Assembly (NCBI RefSeq): GCF_964204865.1
Contig: NC_135259.1
Location: 19,974,974-20,038,973 of the forward strand
DNA from: Styela clava
Taxonomy: Eukaryota; Chordata; Ascidiacea; Stolidobranchia; Styelidae
DNA: 64,000 nt
Direction: 5' to 3'
Part shown: one piece after another, positions 36,801 through 48,800 of the stretch
How the letters are laid out: every line of letters starts with the position of its first letter
How positions within the stretch are numbered: the stretch's first letter is position 1
Made by a program: the position numbers and the translations under genes
The notes under the pieces: generated by a model
The model's database searches: none
What the model was told of the DNA's origin: nothing
What the model saw: only the letters and a program-made list of their open reading frames with translations

Positions 36801-39800
36801 ATTGTTTAAGCCCTCACATAAGTATTAAATGAAGTAAAAATACTTAAACAATTACTGATTAAAAGAAACCGGGTCAAGATATATTAAGAACTGACTTTAT
36901 AAAAAAATTGAAATTGTGAATGGATATTATGGACACCCTTTATGTTAATGTCAGCAAAAAACAGGAAAATGTAAAGGAGTATCGAATGTCATAAAGAAAT
37001 GCACTGAATGTCATATAAAAGTGTGCCAGTAAATTATAAAATCCAACAGAATTTGGGGGGAATATCAGATTTCGTGGGATAGTGAATTTGAAAAAAAAGT
37101 AGAAAATGAGTATCCCTCTAGCGTCCCGATCTTAGAGTACTGAAAATTTGGTATCGATCGAAAATGAAAAACAATGGACACACCAAAATAATACAGCGAC
37201 ATATGCACACAATAGTTACTCAAAGCCCTGTTTTTAGAATTACAATATTTCACAGAACTCGAGGATATTTGGGTTATGTTGTCTATTGAAATGATTTGCA
37301 AACATTATTGTTGACCACTTTTTTGGTCAACTTCCAAGAAAATTAACTTGAATGTCCATTCCCCCCTGAAAAATCAGATAAAAGCAAGTATGAATGCACT
37401 ATGATAAGTTCAATATACATAAAATGATTGCAAACAGATCATTTTGAACTAATGCCAAGTGAAATTTGCACTGATGATCACTACGTCATAAACTTCCAAT
37501 GCAAGATTACAATTTAGAAGACACACATCTACTGCCCATTCTTTATCAAGTTTACCAATCGTTTGACTATACTGAATGTGTCGAATAATATAACCAAGTA
37601 CACATTATTAAACTTAACATCGTTGTATACAAATTTAATTTGAAAACCAGAAAATGAACTATTTTGCGATTAGAAATAAACCACAAGAAATTAAATACGC
37701 TGTGTACGTACGCCATCCTTTGAAATTAATTCAACCGAATCAGTAAAAACAATTCAATTTTGGGCGCTCCAGAAGTGTGTGTACCAATATTGAGGTAATC
37801 AATTTTGTTCGCCTACTTTACATCAAGTTGTGTAAAGGGACTGAAACCTATGGGCAGGGGGTATATTCACTTGGCTAACAGAGACAGTTCTCGATCTAAT
37901 TTTTAAATTAGATCGTAATGCTGAATCGTAAAAATTTTGAACGTTTTTAAAAATACATACGGTACTCAATTTCATTTTAATAAAAATAATAAAATCATTA
38001 ACATATTCACTATTTTTGCCTTGTAAATTGGATAACTCCAATATATTTAAGGAGTTTGTCGTCTTTTTCCAATTTCCGTTCATTTCTATTTTTATATGTA
38101 TAGTTAATAACACTAATATATTTAGGAAGGGAGGTCACATGCCTACTTAAATTACTTTTGTATGACTGCCCTATGTAAATTAACAAATTTTTTTGAGTGA
38201 TGACATTCTAGACCAGGGGTCGCGACCCCAAATTGGGTCGAAGTGATATATAGGTAGGGCAGCGAAGAGGTCATGGGGTCGGTGAGGTTGCTGAGGTGTT
38301 GTAAAGGATGAATACATAAATCATCTAAAATTTGACAAACCATGTTAAATATAGCAGTTTGTACCATGGCTTACTGTAAAACAGGCCCATAGCCGTCACT
38401 CTATGCTTATGCTATTGAAAATGTGTGTGCCTCTTGTGACATCACTGTTTGGTTTTAGCTTATTTTATTTGAAACCACCACATGTTCAAACTCAAAGGCC
38501 CAGTGAAAGAAGCTCTAAAGTTTCATGAAAAATATACCGGGATCGCACTGGACACTTGAAAGTTGTCTTTGGGGTCGTCCTGAAAAAAGCTTGGGAACTC
38601 CTGGTCTAGACTATTACAAAAATCAATAATTTCCATATTTAATGTAGATAATTTTAACTACATTTGAATATGACCTTTATTTACAGTATTTGTCATTTGT
38701 ATTGTACATATCTATTTCAGATGCTTCCTTCAATTTAGAATTTCTCTTAAATGATGAGTTTATATTATAAATAAATCTCCCTTCCTGTAAGTGGTTAGAT
38801 TTCAACGTCAGATCAACCATTACAAAATTTTAATTTGTCAATGTCTCGACAGGGCGGCCATTATTGTATGTTTTGGAAAATCTTCTCTACCTTACGGCTA
38901 TGATAAAAATGTTGTTTTTACAAGCCATGTCCTGTTTCAGGACTTTTGAATAATTGAGCTTGAAAAATTGAAATTAAAAAAAATTGGAAAAAATGTGCTG
39001 TATGGATTCAAGATAATTTGAATTATTGTTTTTGAATGACATTTTGGTTTGGAAAATATATTATAAACAATGACGACATAGATTGTTGCATACTTTTTTT
39101 GTCTGATGGCCATTTCCACAAAACCTTGGCAATAAATTTTTTTTTAATTCTGGAAAATGAGAATTTACTGTATCAAATATACATAATTTGAAATGTATTT
39201 GAATATTCTATATTTTTTGACATTTTGGACCACAACCACCATACATGCCAAACAAATGATATAAAAGTCATAGTTTTTCGCATTTGAAATTTGGTGGTTA
39301 ATAAAAAAAAGTACATTCATAGTGGAATATTAGAATATTCAATTTTGGGTGCTTAGTTTTTTCCTGCAGATAGCTTTTTGCCTATTAAAATTCCACGCTG
39401 ATAAATAGAAATCTTTTTGTTATGCTTTCTACTATGCGAAATCTTCCCATCTGAAATATTTTATGTGAAATCTTTCTGTGGAATTTTCAATGTGAGAAAC
39501 TTTGTATGTGAAATCTTTCTATGTAAAAAACTTTCCACATGAAATTATTTTATGTGAAATCCACCTAATACTTCCAATGAAAATCTCTCATGGCATCTAA
39601 ACCATAATACAATAAGATTAAAAGCTTACTAACATGGAATTGTCTATAAGCTGGATTAATACATATTAAAAGCTATGGGAAACTCTTCAAGTGTAAGGTG
39701 CTTTAGAAAGTCAATAATATTTGGTTTAGGTTTATAGGGATTAGATAGGATATGCGGCTGGGTTATGTTTTATGGAAGTGATAAAATATAGAAAATTAAA

Positions 39801-42800
39801 GTGTCCTATTATAAAAAATGTTACTAAATTGCTCTTTGTTATATCAATTCCCTTCCTTTTCTTATGAAGGATAATGAAAAGCATGTATTTTGAAATTTCT
39901 ATATTTTTAGAGATTTTTCAACCATTACTTCATCATTTTGAAATCTGCAATTTTTTGTGAGATGTTTCAACTCTTGGTTAACCCGGGAGTTTTGTGGGTC
40001 GGGGGCTGCCACTATTATCAAACTTGCTGCACTGAGGGCAATTTTGATTTTTCAATATTAGGTTTGCTTATAGATATATCTACAGTGTAATACAATACGG
40101 ACGAAAAAAGACAATTAATTAAACTATTGCACAGAGTTCTTCAAGTCTCTGGAATGTGTCACTGGGGTTTCGCAACACCAAAAATGTTGCAAACCAATGC
40201 CGTAACCATTTATTGAAAATATACTTTTTCCTCTTCAGGAGTGACATTAATGCGGCTGATACTGATGGCTGGACGCCTCTGCATTGCGCTGCCTCTTGTA
40301 ACAACTTGAGTATGGCAAAGTTCCTCGTAGAAAATGGGGCTTGTATCTTCGCAACTACGATAAGCGATGGTGAAACCGCAGCTGATAAATGTGAAGAATT
40401 GGATGAAGGATATCTGCCATGCTTTGATTATTTATCAGGAATACAGGTTAGTCTGAAGTTCCCTGGCCGGGATGAATTCTTGGGGATTTTGCTTCATACT
40501 TGCTGTAGTATTACTACCGTAATATTCTTTTTTAGGGAGAACTGATTGTTATTATCATTATAATACATATTTATCCACACCTCATTAACTACTTGAACTG
40601 TGCGAAAGTCGTAGTGTATGTTAACAATAGCAACCATTAATAATGGTTGAACAAGCAAAGTAATTTTTATAGTGAGGGAGGTATATAAGTTCCAAAGTAG
40701 ATGAAGGAAGGAATTATGGAAAGGGTTGAGAACCACTGGGTTAGTTGATGCCATACAGCGTGGATGGCAATTTTTTCAATGAGCGGGTCAAAAATTATAT
40801 TTTCTTTGTATAAGGGAGATTGTGGACCAAAGGTTTTGATAAAATTATGTGTGAACACACAAATTAGAATGTATATGAATTACCGAAAAGATTTTGTAAT
40901 GCTTCTTCAAATCATTTCATTTTTTCCAAAGGATTTGTAAGGGAGTTACATTAGAAAGGTTTCACATACAATGATTTCACATACAATGATTTCACATACA
41001 AAGGTTTCACATACGAATATTTCACATACAAAACTTCACATAGAAAGCAGTAATAAGAGAACATGGATTAAATATTTGAAATTGGTAATATCAGTAGCAG
41101 GCCAAATGGCCTGGTGTGGTCTTTATTAATAAACACGGGAGGCATTATGTTTTTTTTTTTCAATCTGGGAACATTTTGAATAATTTAATCCGCGGGTGTG
41201 CAACGCTTTTTGTTGTTGTTGCCAAAATTTAGCGAGAAAGGCAAGAGAGGAAAATGCAGCTATCGCTTAGCCTCACAGTAATAAATTCCCTAGGCAAACG
41301 CAGCGACAATAGAAATTTTTTCTATGCATTTTATCCATGTGAGCACCTTTTCAAACGTAAACTGTCGGATGAGATTTTTATGGTTGATGGAGAAAAATCT
41401 GAGTGTTGACAAGGGACAGACTAAATGGCTTGGCAGGCCGGGTTATGGACTGTAGGCGGCCTGTTGCAGACCCCTGATTTAAACCATTGTCTGACTTATT
41501 CAGTAATAGCAAGATACAACTTAACACAATCATAATAATTATAGCTATTGCATTGAATTTCTGTAACATTCTATCCTTCTACTATGAAGGTCACAAATTC
41601 GAAACAATGTTTATGAAAAGCCTAAGTAGCTTTAAAACACTTGAGACCTACTTCAAAATATCTCAAAACCATAAAATATATATTATATACAATCAAGTAT
41701 GATCAGTTAAAAAAGACACAATATATGTACCGCTTATAGATAGTCAAGTAAGTACTGTGGCTCATTTATATATAGTAACATACAGTCGCAGAGTATTCGT
41801 AAAGACCTAACATTTTAAAGGATTTACCCATGTATAGTTTGTTAGCCCTTATATGTGTATCAAATGAATACAGGTTAAAATAATACAAACCTGGTTATTA
41901 AATTTAGAAATCTGGAATCCCGGTTGCTGACTCCGTAGTTAGAAAGTTCGATTAATATCAATATTAATAAATACAATAGTAATTAATAATCATGTTTATA
42001 TATTATTAATATTGAGAACTGTCTTCATAACAAAATTGAAATTGTAACAGGACCATACATTATTAGTTGCTGATGTAAAGTCCAAGCTTGTTATTTCAAA
42101 TACAAAGCTTATTTTTGAATCTTGGCCTCTTTGTAAACCTTTTGTGTTTGGCGGTATTAATGGTTTGTTTAACCACCTGCTAAAAGGTGTATATATACTT
42201 GGGCATGAGTCCAGTCCTTCCAAACACACAATAGCTCTTTGTGTATCCGTGGCCGCTCGTTCAGAGTTTTCAAAATGATAATTTCCATATGAAACTATCG
42301 TTTATTTTATGATCGCTTTTCTCATTCATCAATGGACCAATTGCCTTGAAATTTTCAGTGGTTAAAGATGTGTGCAATCTTTTCTGTGTGCAATGTAATC
42401 AAAAATTGTGCACCTTGTGGTAGTTCCGCTCTCTCGTTAATCATGAAGACTGCAGTACCGTTAGTCTACTGTGACAGTTTGCACACCAGTACTACTCCGT
42501 TTTGGCCTTTATGTCCATATATCTGAGCATCGCTCTCTAGTTTCAATAAAAATTTGGTTTCGGTAATCCTTGTATGTAACAGTTAGAATCCAAATGGAAA
42601 TTGTGCCGTTGTTCATATATTTCAGTTATTTATTTACATATTGCTCGATATGTATCGGCATGTTCGGTCATCATGCATAATCATAATATACCTAAGTCAT
42701 AACATGATCCAAATAGATTTGTGAGTTCACATGCTATTATTCATTTAGGCTACTTGAGTTATTTAAATTTGCATATTCCTTAATATATCGATCGTGCTGC

Positions 42801-45800
42801 ATGAGTCATAACATGTTGCAAATAGGTTTGTAGGTTTACATGCCGTTGTTCTTTTACTTCAGTGAACTATTTACATCAGTGGTTCCCCAACCGTGGGCCC
42901 GTGGCCCTCCAAGGGGGCCACAGAGCATTTGAAGGGGACCACAATGCTAGGTGAAGAACTGATTTTACTTTTCACTTCACAAGAAAACTCCTCGTTCTTC
43001 CTAGTACCATTGCCTGATAAGATAATTTCACAGAGTGTTTTCACTTTGTGATCATGAATTGTTTGAACCTAAAGGCATTCAGAATCTACCAATGAAAATA
43101 ACACTATAAATACTATTCCAATGATAAACAGAGGGGCCATGAGTTCTAAAAGCCTCCGGATAGGGACCACCAGTCATAAAAGGTTGGGTGCCATTGATTA
43201 CTTATCAATTTTAATCGGTAAGTATGTTGATAGGTATTTGTCTGTCTGTTTGTCTGTTAGATGCACACGAAAGCGAGATTGAATCTGCTCCAGATTTTGC
43301 ATGTGCATTCATCATATGTCGGACCGGAAGCCTATTGATTTTGGATGAATTATGTCGTATAATTAGCGAGTTATTAATTAATTAGTGATGGGACACAAGG
43401 TGTCACTATGGGGTAAGAGCGCTGTTTTGGGGGATCCCCTAACTTTCGATCGATAAGTCTTCGGGCTCTGACCGATATTCTCGTTTACATATTGTTTCAT
43501 ATATCGGTCCGTCTAGTTTTACTGTATAATCATAATATAAGTCATAACATGTTCCAAATAGATTTGTAAGTTCACATGCTGAGGTGGTCAGAGTCATATT
43601 GTGAATAATCATTTTGATTTTAAAAATCAGAGAAAATGCATAGGAATACTGAAACAAGTTAGTTTAACAGTCGTCTTTCTTTAAGTACCGTAAAGACAGC
43701 ATGTACTTGAAATACCCTGCTTTCCCCGACATGAGATCATGAAAAAATTGGTATTTTGAATTTTCCTTCTTTTACTTTGTTTCCAAATTTTATTAAAATG
43801 CAGTGTACAGCAGTGTTTACTCTAAGCAAATTATGAGTGCGGAAGTGCTTCGTAGGCGAAAAAACGGAAGTGTTCTGGCCGATTTTTACAAGTTAGGTGC
43901 CCTAGCTTTCGTTTTAACTCATTTCAAACAGCATAGATACTCGAAAAAGCGCCCATTTCGTTAATATTACGAATTAAAGAGTCTGTGTGTCGTGTGTGTG
44001 TTAGCTTTGTGGTATTTGTGGTTTAGTAATTGAGTGAAAGTTTTTTTTCGACTCCATAATCAACGTGAAGGCGATACATGATTGATGAAAACAATTATGA
44101 AGCATATTGTAGAATTCCAAGAAAGAGAATAAAACCTATATTTAACTTTATAGCACGCAAGCACAATTTCTGTGCGCAAATGCAAAATCAAATAAAATGA
44201 GTTTGAAAATAGAATTTTTAAATATAGATAATTTGACCTGTCTTAGCTTTTCTGTCATTATGCAGTTTCGTTTGCTGTATTTATCTAATATTGATCAATT
44301 ATTCGAGTTCCTTTCTGTTGGTTCAAGTAGGATTGTCCTTACTAAGGATACAGAAATCATGTTTTTGTATGCATTGCGCTTTCGAGGCAGGAAGCCAAAC
44401 TGAAAGATTTTATTCAAATATTTAAATTTGCTATCCTTGTGTTTTTAAGCCAGAAAGCCTAACTTGGAAATTGTATACGAATAATAAAATTTGATATGCA
44501 TTATTGTTGATTGAATATATTTTAATATTTTGAATATAGATTATAGTTTTGGGTTATGTTGAATAAGACAATGAGTGGCATTGTGGACTATAATTATGTT
44601 CAAGGTACAGGGTGACCCCCGAAAAAAAGGCTCTAAACATGGTTCTGTATAAGCAAATTATGATAGAAATTACTGGATTTTAGCTTGTCTTGTCTAATAT
44701 TTTGAATATAGATTACAATTTTGGGTTATGTTGAATAAGACAATGTGTGGCATTGTGGACTATATATTCAAGGTACCCCATTGATATGATAGAAATTACC
44801 GAATTTTAGCTTGTCTTTGCTTTTCTGTCATTATGCAGTTTCGTTTGCTGTATTTATTTAATATTGATCAATTGTTTGAGTTCCTTTCTGTTGGTTCAAG
44901 TAGGATCGTCCTTACTGAGGATACAGAAACTGTGTTTTTGTATGCATTGCGCTTTCGAGGCAGTAAGCAAAACTGAAAGATTTTATTCAAATATTTAAAT
45001 TTGATATGCTTGTACTTATGGGGCGTAAATCCAAACTTGAAAATTTTTACAAATAAATAAATTTGGTAATCGAAATTAGTAAGCCAAACATAAAAATATT
45101 ATACAAATAATTAAATTTGATATGCATAATTGGTAGTCAATGCTGAATAATGTACTGTCGTTGATTGGATACATTCTAATATTTTTGAATATAGGTTGTA
45201 CAGTTGGGTCATGTTGAATAAGACAATGTGTGGCATTATGCTTTTAAAGCAGAAAAGTTAAAACTGATGAGACATTTTAAAAAGGGCTCAATAACTTAAT
45301 GTAGACCAAACCAATATTCTCCAAACTTCCTGAACCTTAGATATTGATTGTGCAGAAGCAGATTTTTAAACGAAATATTCTAAAATTTTTGAAATCAAGA
45401 ATTCACTCTATCGAATATACCTGATATTTCATGTACATGGATCCTATTCATTCTATAATTAAGAATTTATTTAACAAAAAGTAACTAATTTCAAAAGTAT
45501 TCAAATATTTGATTCATTTTTGAATCGCTGATGTAGGCTACATATTCAAAGTACAAGGGACCCCCAAGAAAGAGATGCCATAAATTTTTTTTTTTCATAT
45601 TTTCAATATGTGCCAAATGACCTGGGTTTTATTTTAAACATATGTTTGTGAATGATTGCACCTAAAATGTTCAATCTAATATGTTTCAAATGGCCCAGGT
45701 TCTATTTCAAACTTCTGTTTATGTATGATTATACCAAAAGTTTCAATCTAGGACGCTCTGCACCAAAGTTTTATTCTCTCAGTAATATGTTCAAATTGAT

Positions 45801-48800
45801 TTCTGTTTTTTTTTTTGTCATACTGTGGGTAGATATAGGAATTCTAAGGCCTGTTTTCTATTATTATAAAAACATTATTATGCCCACATTATATTCCTGA
45901 CAATGGCTCAGGTGCTTGGTCTTCTGTGCGTGTATGGTTGTACCCAAAGTTTCAGAATTCTAGGACGCTTTTCACAAAAGTTATGTTTTCTCTAGAATAT
46001 GTTCCAAACGGCTCGGGTTCTATTTTTTGTCACCCTGTGGGTAGATATAGGGATCATAAGCCAGCTTTCCTATTGTTATAAAAAACATTGGCTGAGATTG
46101 AAACGCCAACTTTATATTTCTGACAATGGCTCAGTTGCCTGAATGAGTCCACCATACTGTTAAGAAAATAGGAAAAAAAACTATTTTTGATTTTTTAAAT
46201 CCTTCCTATTGACATAATTTGGGGATTATGGCTTCGGTTAAAAAATAGCTTAAAAGCATATATATTTTATCACAAATTTCTCAAATTCAAACGCCCACTT
46301 TATATTTCTGACAATGGTCCAGATGCCTGAATGAGTCACCTCCATATGATCGCAGACATAGGATTGTACTATTTACTCAATGGGTTTGAGAGGTTTAAAT
46401 ACTCTCGTTAGCGACCTATTTATAAAGTTTCAAGTTTCGCTGTTCCGGTTGAACAGTTCCCCCTATTTTCGGTTGATGTCGTTTTGTACTACGTCAGTGT
46501 AATTTGTTACTATTTTGGGTGGAGACATGAATATTTAAAAATTAACATGGATTGATGTCTCACAATATGTTACCGACCTGTTTATAAAATTTCCATGTTT
46601 CAGTTGAGCGGTTCTCCCTAAATATAGGTTCACGTCATTTTGTGCTACACAATTTAATAATGATTTGTTACTCTTTTGTGATGAGTAGAAAGAACGTGGT
46701 CAGGTAAAATGTCATATGAGGACTCCAAACCAAATGGCAGAGCTTTGTAGAACTGTTTTAAGGAAATGGAAAACATATATTTTTGATTTTCAAACTCTTC
46801 TTATTGAAATAATTAAGTGAATATAGACTTTGGTTAAATTCAGTTTAAAAAAAGCATATAAATACTGGGTGTCCATAATCCATAAAGTCTTAAAATTTTT
46901 TAAAGCGAATTTATCGATACCGTAATACATTGTTTTGCCCTTACAAATATATTAAATGAAGTAAAAATACTTTTATTAAAAATTCTGATAAATAATCAAC
47001 AAACCTGGTTAAGATATATTGAGAACTGACTTCATAACAAAATTGTAAAGGGACTTTATGGACAACCTGTATTTCATCGCAATTTTTTCAAAATTTCATC
47101 ATTCGCCAAGTGTTCCCATTATTAACCACATTAAAGCAAATCCAATATATCATATTTTTCAGGAAAAGTTTGGAATCGTGAACAAAGGACAAGTGTTTGC
47201 TTTGTATGATTACGAGGGAGAAGCAGAAGATGAACTTTCTTATAAAGATGGAGATATAATGACTATCATACGACGAGGAGATGACAGGTAGAGATCTTTT
47301 TTCCTTGATGTTTTTGAAATATTCATTTTGAAGCAGTATGAAGTGTCTCAACACTGCTGTTTCTGGAGTTTTTTTTTCTCATATTTTTCTTTCTATGAGT
47401 ATTTTACATCCACAGATTGCCTTAGTTATTCAGAGTAGTAGTGCTTTTATTTTACCGTAAGTCGACGCAAAGGCTGATGAACACAATTGAATTAATATGG
47501 CAAGACATTTTACCGGTAAATGCTGGCATCGGCCATGGATTGAATATTTTGCGAAACAGAAATTATTATCCACTGGAAAAGTTTTATTCTAAAGAATATT
47601 TTAATGATTTTCTTTCCGCTTTGTACCCAATTAACTGGACCCAACTAATTCTGTTGTGCCTTACAAATCGTGGGATCATAGGGGCTGCTTGTACGAAACC
47701 TTGTTTGGTGCAGAAGGTGTGAATAAGAGTCAAATAAACATAATTTTGTTTTGATTGGTTCTCTACTGCTATCAAATATTAATCATTCCTGAATTGGCCT
47801 GAGCACCAATTAGATCAACGTTTCTCGAACTTCACATGTACTAGTGTGGAAATCCCAATTTCTCAAAAATACATAGATAAAAATAGTGTCAAAATTCCCA
47901 GGGCCAGATCATTTGAAAACCACTGAGTTATATTAAGATTCTGAGATCTTTTGCTTGAAATTAGAAATTAGATATGAAATTCTGTCAAAGAAGCTATTCA
48001 TGAATATTATATTGTGTATAAGCATCAGGTATATTTACTTTCCCTCCAGCCGGAATCACGTAAGCAAATATATATGGCTTCTATCTGTAATCTGCTGATC
48101 AACATTACAGGGTTTGTAGTCATTACTAAGGAGAAATGCACATAACACGCTTTCATAACACAGACGCGATGAAGGCATAGTTATCTTAGAGCAGGGGTGA
48201 GGCGAATTACGGCCCACGGGTCGAGCTCGGCCCGCCATAATGTTTCATCCGGCCAGCTTGTGTCTGCTGAAATTTTGACTATACTTATCATGGATATAAA
48301 TTTCTGTTGACTATATTATATAGCTGATAAATAATGTCATAACATCCCCGATTGTTACATTGTGTTTCTTATTATTATATAAACGTCAGCCTAGCTGTTG
48401 TAAATAAACTGTTTGGACCTCCAGAAGTATGCGCACCAAGATGACGCACAACCTGAACATAGTATGTGTGTACCGGTTAGGATTCAGGTTGTGCGACATC
48501 TTGGTGCGCATACTTCTGGAGCACCAACTGTTTTTTATAATTGAGTTTTGAGCCTAGGTAACCAGGTCTATTTTTGTATTTATCTGTTTTTCTCATTTTT
48601 TTTAGTTTAAAACGTTTTTTAGACTCTAGAAAACCCTCGTTTTTGACCTTCGCTACATTTACAATCTTAACTCGGCAATTGGAAATTTCCTTTGTCATTC
48701 CTGGCGATGCGCCTGGTTTCAAGTTACTGTCAGTCGACGTACACCGACTGACATTCCTGCCAGGACTATAAATCCAGCGGTAAAGCACTTAGCTTGTCCG

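Larger units (their letters stand above)
35406..39574. mobile_element. Foldback-like element (4.2 kb) filling ASPP intron 5
   Basis: Two inverted arms, about 35406-35568 and 39395-39574, begin GAAGTATTAGGT(T/G)GATTT. Each is built of diverged ~15-bp tandem units of TTTCACATAGAAAGA type. Between them are other MITEs and no long open frame. A solo arm-like copy lies at 40936-41130. The layout recalls foldback (FB/TU-type) elements. No clear target duplication. Confidence 0.6.

Noticed and set aside
35405-41130. CRISPR-like spaced repeats (TTTCACATA units)
   Set aside because: Animal DNA; units are diverged tandem repeats without regular unique spacers and form transposon arms.
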